Source: Gammaproteobacteria bacterium
Lineage (GTDB): Bacteria > Pseudomonadota > Gammaproteobacteria > Pseudomonadales > Pseudohongiellaceae
NCBI GenBank assembly: GCA_002706685.1
Contig: PALV01000020.1
Coordinates: 242,623 to 306,622, forward strand
DNA: 64,000 bases
Direction: 5' to 3'
The notes below the pieces were generated by a model that worked only from the letters and a program-made list of their open reading frames with translations, was not told the DNA's origin and made no database searches. Both the position numbers and the translations under genes were made by a program. Within the stretch, counting starts at the first letter, position 1. Each line of letters starts with the position of its first letter. Below are positions 54,271 through 64,000 of this stretch, piece after piece.

Positions 54271-54304
54271 CTTTAATCAATCAGCTCTTTCGGTAGTTGC
54301 AAAA

Positions 54305-54790
54305 TTAAGCGCTAGCTTTTTTGGTTTTTTTCTTTCCTGCGTACTCAGGTACAACAGGATCGATCACCTTGCCACCAGCCGCTTCAATTGCCTGACGCGC
54401 ACCTTTAGTGACACGCAGACCTTCTACAGTAACAGCTTTGGTCACGTCACCAGAAAGCATGATCTTTACTCGCTTGATGCCACCGTTGATCAGGTTGGCA
54501 GCTCGCAGTGTTTCGATGCTTACAACGTTGCCTTCCAGGGCATTCAGTTCGCTGGTACGAACTTCGCCGGTCAGACGACCAATACGTGAGCTGAAACCGA
54601 ACTTCGGCAAGCGACGCTGCAAAGGCATTTGACCGCCTTCGAAACCTGGACGTACAGTACCGCCGCTGCGTGACTTTTGACCTTTGTGACCTGTACCACA
54701 GGTCTTGCCCCAGCCGCTTCCGATGCCGCGTCCAACGCGCTTCGGAGACTGGGTGCTGCCCTCTGCCGGGCTCAATGTATTCAAATGCAT
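54305..54790 (-). CDS. rplO: 50S ribosomal protein L15
   Basis: 161 residues, longer than the usual ~144 because of a basic tail after [11 protein letters not shown] (KKKTKKASA) and small insertions. [12 protein letters not shown] and [20 protein letters not shown] are characteristic. Confidence 0.98.
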   Translation of the reverse strand: MHLNTLSPAEGSTQSPKRVGRGIGSGWGKTCGTGHKGQKSRSGGTVRPGFEGGQMPLQRRLPKFGFSSRIGRLTGEVRTSELNALEGNVVSIETLRAANLINGGIKRVKIMLSGDVTKAVTVEGLRVTKGARQAIEAAGGKVIDPVVPEYAGKKKTKKASA

Positions 54791-54793
54791 CTG

Positions 54794-54976
54794 TTAACCC
54801 TCAACTTGCAGCATGTAGCTGATCTTGTTGATAATGCCGCGGACAGCAGGCGTGTCCTGCAGCTCCACAGTCTGGTGCATACGACGCAGACCCAGACCTT
54901 TCAAGCACTGACGATGACGCTCCATCGTGCCGATCGGACTGCGAACCAGCGTAACTTTAACTGTTTTGTTGGCCAT
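54794..54976 (-). CDS. rpmD: 50S ribosomal protein L30
   Basis: 60 residues: [20 protein letters not shown] and [20 protein letters not shown]. Three bases before rplO, in the spc operon. Confidence 0.98.
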   Translation of the reverse strand: MANKTVKVTLVRSPIGTMERHRQCLKGLGLRRMHQTVELQDTPAVRGIINKISYMLQVEG

Positions 54977-54981
54977 AACGC

Positions 54982-55491
54982 TTAACCCAGGATCTCTTCA
55001 AGTGTCTTACCACGCTTGGCTGCAACACTCTCAGCCGCACGCATCTCTTTCAATCCCTTGAACGTCGCGTTAACAACGTTGACCGGATTGGTTGAACCGT
55101 AACATTTAGCCAGAACGTTCTGGATACCAGCGAGTTCCAGCACCGCACGCATCGCGCCACCGGCGATGATACCGGTACCTTCGGATGCTGGCTGCATGTA
55201 GATCTTGGACGCGCCATGACGCGCCTTGACCGGATACTCCAGTGTATTACCGTCCAGCGACACGGAAATCATGTTGCGACGTGCGGCTTCCATGGCCTTC
55301 TGGATCGCCAGTGGCACTTCACGTGCTTTGCCGCGACCGAAGCCTACTCGACCGTTACCGTCACCTACTGCGGTCAACGCAGTAAAGGCGAAAATACGAC
55401 CACCTTTAACTACTTTGGCGACACGGTTTACCTGGATGAGTTTCTCCTGCAAACCTTCTTCGTTCTTTTTCGCCTCGTCTCTCAGTGCCAT
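54982..55491 (-). CDS. rpsE: 30S ribosomal protein S5
   Basis: 169 residues; [20 protein letters not shown], the [19 protein letters not shown] loop and [16 protein letters not shown] are conserved. Normal length. Confidence 0.98.
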   Translation of the reverse strand: MALRDEAKKNEEGLQEKLIQVNRVAKVVKGGRIFAFTALTAVGDGNGRVGFGRGKAREVPLAIQKAMEAARRNMISVSLDGNTLEYPVKARHGASKIYMQPASEGTGIIAGGAMRAVLELAGIQNVLAKCYGSTNPVNVVNATFKGLKEMRAAESVAAKRGKTLEEILG

Positions 55492-55503
55492 AGTTCTAAA
55501 CCC

Positions 55504-55854
55504 TTAAAATTCCAAGCCGCCTTCACGTGCCGCATCAGCCAACGCTTTGATTCGACCATGATAGTTGTAACCGGAACGATCGAACGCCACTTTGCTTACG
55601 CCAGCCTGTTTGGCACGTTCAGCAATCAGTGCGCCGATTTTGCCGGCCGCTTCAACGTTTCCTGTTGCCTTACCACGCAGGTCTTTTTCAACTGTGGAGG
55701 CAGAAGCCAACACTACATTGCCTTCAGGGGCAATGATCTGCGCATAGATATGGCGCGGAGTACGATACACGCACAATCGGTTTACACCGAGCTCCGCTAT
55801 TTTTGCTCTGGTACGTCGTGCGCGACGGATACGAGCTACTTTTTTATCGTTCAT
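55504..55854 (-). CDS. rplR: 50S ribosomal protein L18
   Basis: 116 residues; [20 protein letters not shown] and [20 protein letters not shown] are the 5S rRNA-binding family marks. Eleven bases before rpsE. Confidence 0.98.
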   Translation of the reverse strand: MNDKKVARIRRARRTRAKIAELGVNRLCVYRTPRHIYAQIIAPEGNVVLASASTVEKDLRGKATGNVEAAGKIGALIAERAKQAGVSKVAFDRSGYNYHGRIKALADAAREGGLEF

Positions 55855-55865
55855 AATGTCACGCC

Positions 55866-56399
55866 CTACTTTTTCTTCGCTTCTTTTCTGTAAACATTCT
55901 CATCCGCGTAGCGAATACCCTTGCCCTTGTAAGGCTCTGGTGGACGGAACTTGCGGATCTCAGCGGCTACCTGGCCAAGCAGTTGCTTGTCAGCCGAATT
56001 CAGTACGATTTCGGTCTGAGAAGGTGTATCTGCTGTGACACCAGCTGGCAGCTGATAATCGATTGGATGAGAATACCCTACTGTAATATTGACAGTGTTG
56101 CCCTGTGCCTTGGCTCGATAACCAACGCCCTGCAACTGCAGCTTGCGCTGAAATCCTTCACTTACGCCAACAACCATGTTGTTAACGAGTGCGCGGAATG
56201 TACCAGCCATCGCAACTGCTTCGCGAGACTGGTTCTTCGCGGACACGCGCAGGACTTCACCGTCTTTCTCGATCTGCACATAGTCATGCAGTTCAAGATT
56301 AAGACTGCCTTTGCTGCCTTTGACAGTGACCGCTGAACCAGCGATTGTTGTCTCCACGCCTTTGGGCAGCGAAATCGGATTTTTTGCTACTCTGGACAT
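55866..56399 (-). CDS. rplF: 50S ribosomal protein L6
   Basis: 177 residues, same as E. coli. [16 protein letters not shown] start; [20 protein letters not shown] and [20 protein letters not shown] near the end. Confidence 0.98.
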   Translation of the reverse strand: MSRVAKNPISLPKGVETTIAGSAVTVKGSKGSLNLELHDYVQIEKDGEVLRVSAKNQSREAVAMAGTFRALVNNMVVGVSEGFQRKLQLQGVGYRAKAQGNTVNITVGYSHPIDYQLPAGVTADTPSQTEIVLNSADKQLLGQVAAEIRKFRPPEPYKGKGIRYADENVYRKEAKKK

Positions 56400-56437
56400 A
56401 ATCGTGCTCTATAAACTGTTAGTAAGAATCGTGTGTA

Positions 56438-56836
56438 TCAGAATACCGTACACAGAACTTCACCACCGATGCCGGCAGCACGTGCTTGCTTGTCTGTCAT
56501 CAACCCTTTGTTGGTTGACACAATCACAATGCCCAGTCCCTGACGGTTGCGGGGCAGTTCTTCTTTGCCCATGTACTGACGCAGACCAGGACGGCTGACT
56601 CGTTTGATTTCTTCGATAACCGGCTTGCCCTGATAGTATTTCAGATCAATGACCAGCTCGCGCTTGGCGCTGACATCGTCACTGACTGAGTAACCACTGA
56701 TATAACCCTCATCCTGAAGAACGTTGCAAATGGCAACTTTCAGCTTGGACGCGGGCGCGCTCACCTGGGACAAGCGGGCCATTTGTGCATTTCGAATGCG
56801 TGTCAGCAAATCTGCAATAGGATCTGACATACTCAT
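56438..56836 (-). CDS. rpsH: 30S ribosomal protein S8
   Basis: 132 residues; [20 protein letters not shown] start and [20 protein letters not shown] with GGEVLCTVF end. S8 is the translational repressor of the spc operon in E. coli. Confidence 0.98.
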   Translation of the reverse strand: MSMSDPIADLLTRIRNAQMARLSQVSAPASKLKVAICNVLQDEGYISGYSVSDDVSAKRELVIDLKYYQGKPVIEEIKRVSRPGLRQYMGKEELPRNRQGLGIVIVSTNKGLMTDKQARAAGIGGEVLCTVF

Positions 56837-56851
56837 AATAAATTTCTCCGC

Positions 56852-57157
56852 TTACCAGCTTGCCTTGGTCAGTCCCGGCACATCACCACGCATCGCTGCT
56901 TCACGCAGCTTGTGACGACAAATACCAAATTTACGATATACACCGTGGGGACGACCGGTGATACGGCAACGCTTCTGTTGACGAACAGGGCTTGCATCGC
57001 GTGGCTGCTTCTGCAGCTGGATCTGCGCCTGCCACTTATCATCTTCGCTGGCATTCACATCAGCGATGATTGCTTTCAGGGCAGCTCGCTTGGCAGCAAA
57101 CTTGGCAACTGTGCGCGTACGTTTTTCTTCACGTGCAACCATTGAGGTCTTGGCCAT
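56852..57157 (-). CDS. rpsN: 30S ribosomal protein S14
   Basis: 101 residues of the long, zinc-free type (no CxxC). [20 protein letters not shown] and [17 protein letters not shown] match. Two bases after rplE. Confidence 0.98.
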   Translation of the reverse strand: MAKTSMVAREEKRTRTVAKFAAKRAALKAIIADVNASEDDKWQAQIQLQKQPRDASPVRQQKRCRITGRPHGVYRKFGICRHKLREAAMRGDVPGLTKASW

Positions 57158-57159
57158 CT

Positions 57160-57729
57160 TTACGACTCCTTGGCGGCAGCTTTGCCGGTCAATGCTTTAA
57201 ATGGGAAGCGCATCGCCGTCAGCAGGGCGCGTCCTTCTTCGTCGTTCTGTGCAGTAGTGGTGATGGTAATATCCAGACCACGCAGCTTGTCGACTTTGTC
57301 GTATTCAATTTCCGGGAAGATGATCTGTTCAGTCACACCCATAGCGTAATTGCCACGACCATCAAATGCCTTCGGGTTCAGACCACGGAAGTCACGAATA
57401 CGTGGAATCGCGATGTCAACCAGACGATCCAGGAATTCGTACATACGCTCGCCGCGCAGTGTGACTTTGGCGCCAATTGGCCAGCCAGCACGAATCTTGA
57501 ATCCGGCAATGGATTTACGCGCTTTGGTGATAACCGGCTTCTGACCACTGATCATGGTCAATTCAGCGACGGCGTTATCCAGCAACTTCTTGTCGCCGAC
57601 GGCCTCACCTACACCCATATTCAGTACCACTTTAGTGATACGGGGTACACGCATCGGATTGTCATACCCGAACTGTTTGGTCAGTGTGGGTACTACGTCA
57701 CTTTTGTAAAATTCTTTCAACTGAGCCAT
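57160..57729 (-). CDS. rplE: 50S ribosomal protein L5
   Basis: 189 residues, about ten longer than E. coli owing to the tail [49 protein letters not shown] and [19 protein letters not shown] are conserved. Confidence 0.98.
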   Translation of the reverse strand: MAQLKEFYKSDVVPTLTKQFGYDNPMRVPRITKVVLNMGVGEAVGDKKLLDNAVAELTMISGQKPVITKARKSIAGFKIRAGWPIGAKVTLRGERMYEFLDRLVDIAIPRIRDFRGLNPKAFDGRGNYAMGVTEQIIFPEIEYDKVDKLRGLDITITTTAQNDEEGRALLTAMRFPFKALTGKAAAKES

Positions 57730-57749
57730 GTTGGCGACCTGAGTTTCCG

Positions 57750-58061
57750 TTAATCAATGACTTTGTTAGTGGACTTGAAAATCCGCTTTTTCTTTCCATC
57801 TTCAACCTGAAAGCCGACGCGGTCAGCTTTGTTGGTCTCCGGATTGAAGATCGCTACATTGGAAACATCCAGCGCAGCTTCCTTCTCAACGATACCGCCT
57901 GCAATACCCGCATTGGGGTTAGGCTTGGTGTGTCGTTTTACAATATTGATACCACCGACAATCACCTTGGTTTCACCGACCAGGCGCGTCACGGTTCCCC
58001 GCTTGCCCTTGTCTTTTCCGGCGATGACGATTACTTCATCATTAGCTTTAATCTTACGCAT
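57750..58061 (-). CDS. rplX: 50S ribosomal protein L24
   Basis: 103 residues with the KOW motif [20 protein letters not shown] and [20 protein letters not shown]. Confidence 0.98.
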   Translation of the reverse strand: MRKIKANDEVIVIAGKDKGKRGTVTRLVGETKVIVGGINIVKRHTKPNPNAGIAGGIVEKEAALDVSNVAIFNPETNKADRVGFQVEDGKKKRIFKSTNKVID

Positions 58062-58082
58062 ATTCCGCGGCCTCGATATCTG

Positions 58083-58451
58083 TCACAGCACTTCTGGTGC
58101 CAGGGAGATGATTCGCATGAACTTTTCAGTTCGCAATTCACGCGTCACAGGCCCAAACACACGAGTACCGATAGGCGCCTGCTGGTTGTTCAACAGAATC
58201 GCGGCATTGTCATCAAACTTGATCAACGAGCCATCAGTTCTGCGAACACCTTTCTTCGTGCGAACAACGAGTGCTGAAAGCACCTGTCCCTTTTTAACTT
58301 TGCCTCGGGGAATCGCTTCTTTCACTGTCACTTTGATGACATCCCCGATGCGGGCATAACGACGATGTGAGCCACCGAGCACTTTGATACACATTACTCG
58401 CTTGGCACCACTGTTATCTGCCACATCTAAATATGACTGTACCTGAATCAT
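58083..58451 (-). CDS. rplN: 50S ribosomal protein L14
   Basis: 122 residues, [20 protein letters not shown] to IISLAPEVL. First gene of the classical spc operon; the 76-bp gap to rpsQ is where a separate spc promoter would lie, but I could not assign clear hexamers. Confidence 0.98.
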   Translation of the reverse strand: MIQVQSYLDVADNSGAKRVMCIKVLGGSHRRYARIGDVIKVTVKEAIPRGKVKKGQVLSALVVRTKKGVRRTDGSLIKFDDNAAILLNNQQAPIGTRVFGPVTRELRTEKFMRIISLAPEVL

Positions 58452-58527
58452 CGATTCTCTCCGAACCCTTAAACTGTCGCTTTAGCAACAACGCCGACTG
58501 GCGCCAGAAACCCATTTACCGCCAGAA

Positions 58528-58806
58528 TCAGATCTGCGTTGCACGCTCATCAATTGATACCAAAGACCAGGTCTTGGTCTTGGAGATCGGTCTGACTTCT
58601 TTAACCGTAACTCGATCACCTTCGCGACAATCATTGTTCGCATCGTGCGCATGCACTTTTGAAGAGCGAGTTATGAACTTTCCATACACCGGGTGCTTAA
58701 CCCGACGCTCGATCAGCACAACAATGGACTTGTCCATCTTGGCGCTGACAACTTTGCCGGTCACAACGCGACCGGTCTGTACTGCTTCTGTTTCATTAAG
58801 CGACAT
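58528..58806 (-). CDS. rpsQ: 30S ribosomal protein S17
   Basis: 92 residues, slightly longer than usual at the N-terminus. [20 protein letters not shown] and [15 protein letters not shown] are typical. Last gene of the S10 operon. Confidence 0.98.
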   Translation of the reverse strand: MSLNETEAVQTGRVVTGKVVSAKMDKSIVVLIERRVKHPVYGKFITRSSKVHAHDANNDCREGDRVTVKEVRPISKTKTWSLVSIDERATQI

Positions 58807-58808
58807 AA

Positions 58809-59009
58809 TCAGGACCCACTTTTCTGCTTTTCAGTAATGATGGTCTTAATCCGGGCAATATCCTGCTTTACTGCAGAAAGCACATGAGTCTGTGCCAGTT
58901 GTCCGGTCCGCTTCTGAATCCTGTAGTTGAACTGGTCACGATACAGGCCATTGAGCTGCTCGTTCAGCTCAGAAACTGACTTTTCTCGCAATTCGCTGGC
59001 TTTCATCAC
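58809..59009 (-). CDS. rpmC: 50S ribosomal protein L29
   Basis: 66 residues; [20 protein letters not shown] and [20 protein letters not shown]. The gene overlaps rplP by four bases. Confidence 0.98.
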   Translation of the reverse strand: MMKASELREKSVSELNEQLNGLYRDQFNYRIQKRTGQLAQTHVLSAVKQDIARIKTIITEKQKSGS

Positions 59010-59419
59010 ATTACCGTCCGTTTTACAAAAGTGGTTTCAAACGGCAGCTTGGCAGCAGCCAGTTGAAACGCTTCGCGCGCCAGACCTTCGTCTACGCCTT
59101 CGATCTCAAACATCACACGACCGGGCTGAATCTGGGCGACCCAGTACTCCACGCTACCCTTACCTTTACCCTGACGAACCTCGAGAGGCTTCTGGGTAAT
59201 TGGCTTGTCGGGGAAAACCCGAATCCAGATTTTACCGCCACGCTTTACGTGACGAGTCATGGCACGACGGGCAGCTTCGATCTGACGCGCAGTCAGGCGG
59301 CCACGACCCAGGGCTTTCAGGCCAAACTCGCCGAAATCCACTTTGCTGCCACGATGAGACAGACCGCGGTTACGGCCCTTCATCATCTTTCTAAATTTAG
59401 TACGCTTTGGTTGTAACAT
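59006..59419 (-). CDS. rplP: 50S ribosomal protein L16
   Basis: 137 residues; [20 protein letters not shown] start, [20 protein letters not shown] and [20 protein letters not shown] are diagnostic. Confidence 0.98.
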   Translation of the reverse strand: MLQPKRTKFRKMMKGRNRGLSHRGSKVDFGEFGLKALGRGRLTARQIEAARRAMTRHVKRGGKIWIRVFPDKPITQKPLEVRQGKGKGSVEYWVAQIQPGRVMFEIEGVDEGLAREAFQLAAAKLPFETTFVKRTVM

Positions 59420-59432
59420 CTTGGCCTATCCT

Positions 59433-60101
59433 CTACTTGGACGCTTTCTGGGGAGCCGCAGGGGCTTCCTTGTGGCCAAGGATCTCGCCTTTGAAAATCC
59501 AGACCTTAACGCCAATGATCCCGTAAGTTGTGCTAGCCTCTGAAGTCGCGTAGTCGATATCGGCACGCAGTGTGTGCAATGGCACACGACCTTCCCGATA
59601 CCATTCTGTTCGGGCAATTTCTGCACCGCCCAGACGACCGCTGACCTGAATCTTGATACCTTCCGCACCCTGGCGCATGGCGTTCTGTACAGCGCGCTTC
59701 ATGGCGCGACGGAACATGACACGTCGCTCCAGCTGCTGCGAAACACTGTCAGCAACCAGTTGCGCATCGAGGTCAGGCTTACGGATCTCTTCGATGTTGA
59801 TGTGAACCGGCACGCCCATCTTGGCAATCAGAGCGGTTCTCAGCGTCTCTACATCTTCGCCTTTCTTACCAATCACGATACCTGGACGGGCAGTGTGAAT
59901 AGTAATGCGGGCTGTCTGCGCCGGACGTTCGATATCAACACGTGAAACAGACGCATTGGCAAGTTGCTTGCGGATGTAATCACGCACCTGCAAATCAACC
60001 AGCAAATGCTCAGCATAATCTTTGCCTTCGGCAAACCACACTGATGTGTGCTTTTTAACTATACCAAGCCGAATTCCGGTTGGATGTACTTTCTGACCCA
60101 T
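59433..60101 (-). CDS. rpsC: 30S ribosomal protein S3
   Basis: 222 residues with the KH domain ([18 protein letters not shown]) and the C-terminal S3 domain ([20 protein letters not shown]). [14 protein letters not shown] start. Ala/Lys-rich short tail. Confidence 0.98.
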   Translation of the reverse strand: MGQKVHPTGIRLGIVKKHTSVWFAEGKDYAEHLLVDLQVRDYIRKQLANASVSRVDIERPAQTARITIHTARPGIVIGKKGEDVETLRTALIAKMGVPVHINIEEIRKPDLDAQLVADSVSQQLERRVMFRRAMKRAVQNAMRQGAEGIKIQVSGRLGGAEIARTEWYREGRVPLHTLRADIDYATSEASTTYGIIGVKVWIFKGEILGHKEAPAAPQKASK

Positions 60102-60110
60102 CCTGATCTC

Positions 60111-60443
60111 CTACTTATCGGCTACTTTAACGGTGATGTGACAGGTACGCTTCAGAATGCGATCAGCACGGCCTTTGGCACGTGGACGGATTCGCTTCAT
60201 GGACATACCTTCGTCGACGTAGATAGTGGAGACTTTCAGCTCGTCCACATCCGCCCCTTCATTATGCTCGGCATTCGCAATCGCAGAGTTCAACACCTTC
60301 TTGATGACATCAGCACCCTTCTTTGGGCTGAAGGTCAGCAACTGAAGTGCCTCTTCGACATTCTTGCCGCGGATCTGATCGGCTACCAATCTCGCCTTCT
60401 GGGCAGAGAGCCGAGCGCCGCGCAATATTGCTACAACTTCCAT
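60111..60443 (-). CDS. rplV: 50S ribosomal protein L22
   Basis: 110 residues, same as E. coli; [20 protein letters not shown] and [20 protein letters not shown] (the exit-tunnel loop). Confidence 0.98.
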   Translation of the reverse strand: MEVVAILRGARLSAQKARLVADQIRGKNVEEALQLLTFSPKKGADVIKKVLNSAIANAEHNEGADVDELKVSTIYVDEGMSMKRIRPRAKGRADRILKRTCHITVKVADK

Positions 60444-60460
60444 CTCAATTTCCCCACTTA

Positions 60461-60736
60461 TCAGCGCTTGGCTTTCTTGTCTGCCGCGTGACCGCGATAG
60501 TTACGCGTCAGCGCGAATTCACCCAGCTTGTGACCAACCATGTCTTCGGTCACAAAAACCGGCACATGCTGCTGTCCATTGTGCACAGCCAGCGTCAGCC
60601 CGAGCATATCTGGAGAAATCATCGAGCGTCGTGACCAGGTCTTAATAGGACGCTTGTCATTAGCATCGCGTGCTGCCTGCACTTTTTTCATTAAATGAAG
60701 GTCTATGAAGGGACCTTTTTTCAGTGAACGTGGCAC
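60461..60736 (-). CDS. rpsS: 30S ribosomal protein S19
   Basis: 91 residues; [20 protein letters not shown] and [35 protein letters not shown]. Typical. Confidence 0.98.
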   Translation of the reverse strand: MPRSLKKGPFIDLHLMKKVQAARDANDKRPIKTWSRRSMISPDMLGLTLAVHNGQQHVPVFVTEDMVGHKLGEFALTRNYRGHAADKKAKR

Positions 60737-60760
60737 TTTAATTTCCTCTGTTGTCAGGCC

Positions 60761-61591
60761 TTATCGGCTAGCATTTCTGCGGCGGACGATCATATTGGTC
60801 GTGCGCTTGTTAGTTCTGGTCTTGTAGCCCTTGGTCGGCTTACCCCATGGCGTCACAGGGTGACGGCCACCGGAGGTACGACCTTCACCACCACCGTGCG
60901 GGTGATCAACCGGGTTCATGGCCACACCACGCACCGTCGGTCGAATACCACGCCAGCGTTTGGCACCGGCTTTACCCAGGGAGCGCAGGCTGTGCTCAGA
61001 GTTGGAAACCTCTCCCAGCGTTGCGCGACAATCGGCCAGCACTTTGCGCATCTCACCAGACTTCAGACGCAGCGTGACGTGATTACCTTCTTTAGCCACC
61101 AGCTGCACTGAGCCGCCAGCGCTTCGCGCGATCTGAGCGCCTTTACCCGGCTTCAGCTCAACGCAGTGAACGGTGCTACCCAGCGGGATGTTGCGCAGCG
61201 GCAGACAGTTACCTGTCTTGATCGGCGCCTCATCACCTGAGACCAGCGTGTCGCCAGCAGAAATCTTGGCCGGCGCAATAATGTAACGGCGCTCGCCATC
61301 GGCGTAGAGCAGCAACGCAATGTTGGCCGTACGGTTGGGGTCATACTCCAGACGCTCAACCTTGGCTACGATGCCGTCTTTATCACGACGGAAATCGATA
61401 ATTCGGTACTTTTGCTTGTGACCACCGCCCGCATGACGACGAGTGATGCGTCCAGCATTGTTTCGACCACCAGTCTTTGACTTGGTCGCCACCAAACCAG
61501 CGTAAGGCTCACCCTTGTGCAAATCAGGGTTTACGATTTTTACGACGAACCTGCGCCCTGGCGAGGTGGGTTTACATTTAACAACTGCCAT
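60761..61591 (-). CDS. rplB: 50S ribosomal protein L2
   Basis: 276 residues; [20 protein letters not shown] start, [20 protein letters not shown], and the conserved C-terminal [20 protein letters not shown] near the peptidyl-transferase region. Confidence 0.98.
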   Translation of the reverse strand: MAVVKCKPTSPGRRFVVKIVNPDLHKGEPYAGLVATKSKTGGRNNAGRITRRHAGGGHKQKYRIIDFRRDKDGIVAKVERLEYDPNRTANIALLLYADGERRYIIAPAKISAGDTLVSGDEAPIKTGNCLPLRNIPLGSTVHCVELKPGKGAQIARSAGGSVQLVAKEGNHVTLRLKSGEMRKVLADCRATLGEVSNSEHSLRSLGKAGAKRWRGIRPTVRGVAMNPVDHPHGGGEGRTSGGRHPVTPWGKPTKGYKTRTNKRTTNMIVRRRNASR

Positions 61592-61606
61592 AACCGCGAC
61601 CCTTTC

Positions 61607-61906
61607 TTACGCCATCTCCGCAAAGTCAATTTCCTGACCCTGCGCCAGCTTCACGTAAGCCTTTTTCCAGTTTGATTTTTGTCTCAGCTTGCCACGCGCA
61701 GTACGCTTGGTCTTGCCCTTGACGTTGAGTACCTGCAGATCTTCCACTGTCACTTTGAACAGTGTTTCAATCGCTTCACGGATCTCAGGCTTGGTTGCGT
61801 CATTGGCAACACGGAACGCAACCTGGTTGTTGCGGTCTGCAATCAGCGCAGCCTTCTCAGATACGTGCGGCCCAACGATAATCGTGTAAAGTCTCTGTTG
61901 GTTCAT
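61607..61906 (-). CDS. rplW: 50S ribosomal protein L23
   Basis: 99 residues; [20 protein letters not shown] and [20 protein letters not shown]. Overlaps rplD by four bases. Expected docking site for trigger factor and SRP. Confidence 0.98.
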   Translation of the reverse strand: MNQQRLYTIIVGPHVSEKAALIADRNNQVAFRVANDATKPEIREAIETLFKVTVEDLQVLNVKGKTKRTARGKLRQKSNWKKAYVKLAQGQEIDFAEMA

Positions 61907-62526
61907 GACAACATCTCCTCAACTTTTTTCAGCGCAGGAACAGTCATCAGCACCTTCTCGAAACCGATCAAACTGACCGGATCCAGACCTGACACATCCA
62001 ATACATCAACGTGACGCAGGTTGCGAGCTGCCAGGTACAGATTTTCTGCCACTTCATCAGCAACGATCAGTACGTTATCCAGCGAAAACTCTTTCAGCTT
62101 GCTCGCCAGATCTTTGGTTTTGTGCGTATCAACGCTGAACTGCTCAACAACGACCAGACGATCCTGACGCAGCAACTCTGACAGAATGCTGCGCATTGCA
62201 CCGCGGTACATTTTGCGATTCAGTTTTTTGCTGTGATCCTGGGGACGCGCAGCGAAGGTTACACCACCGGTACGCCAGATAGGGCCACGAGTGGTACCCG
62301 CACGCGCACGACCGCTACCCTTTTGACGCCATGGCTTACGACCACCACCTGCAACTTCTGAACGCGTCTTCTGCTTAACAGTACCCTGACGGGCGCCTGC
62401 CATGTAGGTCACGACCGCCTGATGCACCAGCGCTTCGTTAAATTCTTTGCCAAACGTTTCTTCTGAAACAGAAACAGTGCCTGCTCCGGCCTTTTTACCG
62501 GGCTGCGCAAGATTCAATTCCATCAT
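61903..62526 (-). CDS. rplD: 50S ribosomal protein L4
   Basis: 207 residues; the central loop [20 protein letters not shown] and [20 protein letters not shown] is intact. Two adjacent ATGs open the gene. L4 regulates the S10 operon in E. coli. Confidence 0.98.
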   Translation of the reverse strand: MMELNLAQPGKKAGAGTVSVSEETFGKEFNEALVHQAVVTYMAGARQGTVKQKTRSEVAGGGRKPWRQKGSGRARAGTTRGPIWRTGGVTFAARPQDHSKKLNRKMYRGAMRSILSELLRQDRLVVVEQFSVDTHKTKDLASKLKEFSLDNVLIVADEVAENLYLAARNLRHVDVLDVSGLDPVSLIGFEKVLMTVPALKKVEEMLS

Positions 62527-62529
62527 TGC

Positions 62530-63183
62530 TTACCCCCTGGATCCGGCTGATTTGACAGAAGGACGCACTACCACGTGTGAGCCAGTAGCTCCCGGGATGG
62601 CACCTTTTACCAACAGCAGATTATTTTCGGCATCCACGCGAACGACTTCGAGAAACTGAGTCGTTACGCGCACATCACCCATGTGTCCAGCCATCTTCTT
62701 GCCTTTCCAGACACGACCAGGCGTTTGACACTGACCAATTGAACCAGGAGCACGATGAGACAGCGAGTTACCGTGAGTTGCATCCTGTGCGCGGAAATTG
62801 TGACGCTTGATGGCGCCAGCGAAGCCTTTACCTTTTGAAGTGCCGGTTACGTCTACACGCTGACCTGCTTCAAACAGAGCAACTGTCAACTCAGCACCGG
62901 GGGCGAACTCAGCCAGCTCCTGCTGACCAGCGCGGAATTCCCACAGGCCGGCACCAGCTTCTGTTCCAGCTTTCGCGAAGTGACCCGCCAAAGAGCGCGA
63001 AACGCGGGAAGCTTTGCGCTCACCCACAGTCACTTGAACGGCGCTGTAGCCATCCACTTCCTCAGTTTTCAACTGAGTAATTCTGTTTGGGCTGACCTCT
63101 ACCACTGTCACTGGAACAGAATCCCCAGCTTCAGTAAATATACGGGTCATGCCGCTTTTTCGACCGACCAAACCAATCGACAT
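62530..63183 (-). CDS. rplC: 50S ribosomal protein L3
   Basis: 217 residues; [20 protein letters not shown] start, [20 protein letters not shown] and [20 protein letters not shown] conserved. A 191-bp gap separates it from rpsJ, wider than elsewhere in the operon and without a gene. Confidence 0.98.
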   Translation of the reverse strand: MSIGLVGRKSGMTRIFTEAGDSVPVTVVEVSPNRITQLKTEEVDGYSAVQVTVGERKASRVSRSLAGHFAKAGTEAGAGLWEFRAGQQELAEFAPGAELTVALFEAGQRVDVTGTSKGKGFAGAIKRHNFRAQDATHGNSLSHRAPGSIGQCQTPGRVWKGKKMAGHMGDVRVTTQFLEVVRVDAENNLLLVKGAIPGATGSHVVVRPSVKSAGSRG

Positions 63184-63374
63184 TTTTTGAACCTCATCGT
63201 GTACGGGGCTTTAACCCGCTATGGCTGCTATCGCATTACACCATGTTTGCCTGGGGGCTTTTGGACCCCGCCAAGCCAGCTGTTATCAGTTGTTTCAGAG
63301 TTGAACCATTACTGAACCATTCTCGCTTCTATCTACAAACCCGGCCTAACACAAAATTCTGGATCACTCAGCCC

Positions 63375-63686
63375 TTACCCAAGACTGATCTGCACTTCCA
63401 CACCTGCCGCCAGGTCCAGCTTCATCAACGCATCCACTGTTTTCTCTGTCGGCTCTACGATATCAAGAAGGCGCTTGTGCGTTCTGATCTCGTACTGATC
63501 GCGCGCATCTTTATTCACGTGCGGCGATATCAGAATCGTGTAGCGTTCCCTGTTCGTTGGCAGAGGGATTGGCCCTCTCACCTGCGCACCGGTTCGCTTG
63601 GCAGTATCGACAATTTCCTGAGTAGACTGATCAATCAGCCGATGATCAAAGGCCTTCAGCCGAATTCTGATACGCTGATTTTGCAT
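63375..63686 (-). CDS. rpsJ: 30S ribosomal protein S10
   Basis: 103 residues as in E. coli; [20 protein letters not shown] and [20 protein letters not shown]. First gene of the S10 operon; S10 is also NusE in antitermination. Confidence 0.98.
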   Translation of the reverse strand: MQNQRIRIRLKAFDHRLIDQSTQEIVDTAKRTGAQVRGPIPLPTNRERYTILISPHVNKDARDQYEIRTHKRLLDIVEPTEKTVDALMKLDLAAGVEVQISLG

Positions 63687-63737
63687 CTAGTCTGCTCTCC
63701 AAACACTTTTTAAATTAAATACTTACTTTTTTTGTTA

Positions 63738-63760
63738 CCCGGATCCCAGTTGAGGACCGG
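63738..63760 (-). promoter_or_regulatory. Hairpin in the S10 leader
   Basis: On the minus strand CCGGTCC pairs with GG(G)ATCCGG around a short loop in the transcript leader before rpsJ. The E. coli S10 leader contains L4-responsive hairpins here. No T-run follows in the direction of transcription, so an attenuator is not shown. Confidence 0.3.
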
Positions 63761-63775
63761 AAAAAAGGAAGCGGA

Positions 63776-63804
63776 ATTCTAAGGCTGACACAGCCCCATG
63801 TCAA
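63776..63804 (-). promoter_or_regulatory. Sigma-70 promoter of the S10 operon
   Basis: Minus strand: perfect -35 TTGACA (63799-63804), 17-base spacer, -10 TAGAAT (63776-63781). It lies about 90 bases before the rpsJ ATG and downstream of the tuf terminator. Confidence 0.8.
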
Positions 63805-63861
63805 GAAAACTATTTCGTTACAGCAAATTTAGTCTTCTTTGACCCTAACACAGCGAAGCAA

Positions 63862-63890
63862 TAAAAAGAGGCGGCCTATCGACCGCCTCT
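63862..63890 (-). terminator. Rho-independent terminator of tuf
   Basis: Minus strand AGAGGCGG, 8-base loop, CCGCCTCT, then TTTTAT. It starts 17 bases beyond the tuf stop and separates the str-type operon from the S10 promoter. Confidence 0.88.
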
Positions 63891-63907
63891 CTTATGCCTT
63901 CACCGAC

Positions 63908-64000
63908 TTACTCGATGATTTTGGATACCACGCCAGCGCCTACAGTACGACCGCCTTCACGGATCGCAAAACGCAGACCTTCATCCATCGCAATCGGAGC
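63908..64000 (-). CDS. tuf: Elongation factor Tu, C-terminal end (start outside window)
   Basis: The last 30 codons read [20 protein letters not shown] then [10 protein letters not shown] and stop, the invariant EF-Tu C-terminus. Delivers aminoacyl-tRNA to the ribosome. Its position upstream of rpsJ is the normal end of the rpsL-rpsG-fusA-tuf operon. Confidence 0.97.
   Translation of the reverse strand, partial: APIAMDEGLRFAIREGGRTVGAGVVSKIIE

Noticed and set aside
1..64000. CRISPR array, tRNA, rRNA or prophage
   Set aside because: No regularly spaced repeats, no cloverleaf-like or rRNA sequence and no phage genes were recognised anywhere in the window.

Overview
The window is a contiguous piece of a gammaproteobacterial chromosome of moderate GC, most likely from a free-living marine or aquatic heterotroph. 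The gene order of the ribosomal S10-spc-alpha supercluster, an rpoA with a full alpha-CTD, a zinc-binding L36, and the abundance of T2SS, TonB-dependent receptor and PQQ-dehydrogenase genes all point that way. I see no tRNA, rRNA, CRISPR array, prophage or intact insertion sequence.

Layout. 1-2.4 kb: 3' part of uvrA. 2.5-5 kb: a scarred region with a shortened alpha/beta-hydrolase, a 40-bp tandem repeat, a membrane GGDEF diguanylate cyclase flanked by two copies of a ~110-bp segment, and a decayed IS91-like transposase fragment. 5-8 kb: PQQ-dependent alcohol dehydrogenase with a fused cytochrome c, and a SIMPL protein. 8.2-10.6 kb: 5-oxoprolinase operon pxpBCA. 10.6-26.5 kb: one long leftward operon in which a beta-helix lipoprotein and a TonB-dependent receptor precede a complete gspCDEFGHIJKLMN type II secretion set. 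26.7-32.6 kb: persulfide dioxygenase-rhodanese fusion, an exported repeat protein, and a three-gene phosphorelay (response regulator, Hpt, hybrid kinase). 32.6-42.9 kb: modF-like ABC ATPase, esterase plus lipoprotein, a redoxin/cytochrome/copper-monooxygenase-like exported protein, TetR regulator, glutaredoxin, small membrane protein, carboxylesterase, exported methyltransferase-like protein, SUKH protein and a soluble chemoreceptor. 43-48.4 kb: divergent glpD/glpK, a histidine phosphatase, a DUF1499 protein and an LspA-like peptidase. 48.4-49.6 kb: class V aminotransferase. 49.6-63.7 kb: the ribosomal supercluster with secY and rpoA, ending in the 3' end of tuf.

Main point of interest. Upstream of the lipoprotein-TonB receptor-T2SS operon there is a near-consensus PhoB box (26640-26657) pointing into the operon, with a possible -10 beyond it. 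The lipoprotein has an Asp directly after its lipidated Cys, as in the T2SS-exported surface lipoprotein PulA. Together this suggests a phosphate-starvation-induced module in which the T2SS displays or releases a beta-helix lipoprotein that works with the co-encoded TonB-dependent receptor. It is reminiscent of the phosphate-regulated ElpS/T2SS system described in Caulobacter. The second point is the scarred 3.1-5 kb region, where duplicated flanks and a transposase remnant suggest that the diguanylate cyclase gene was inserted.
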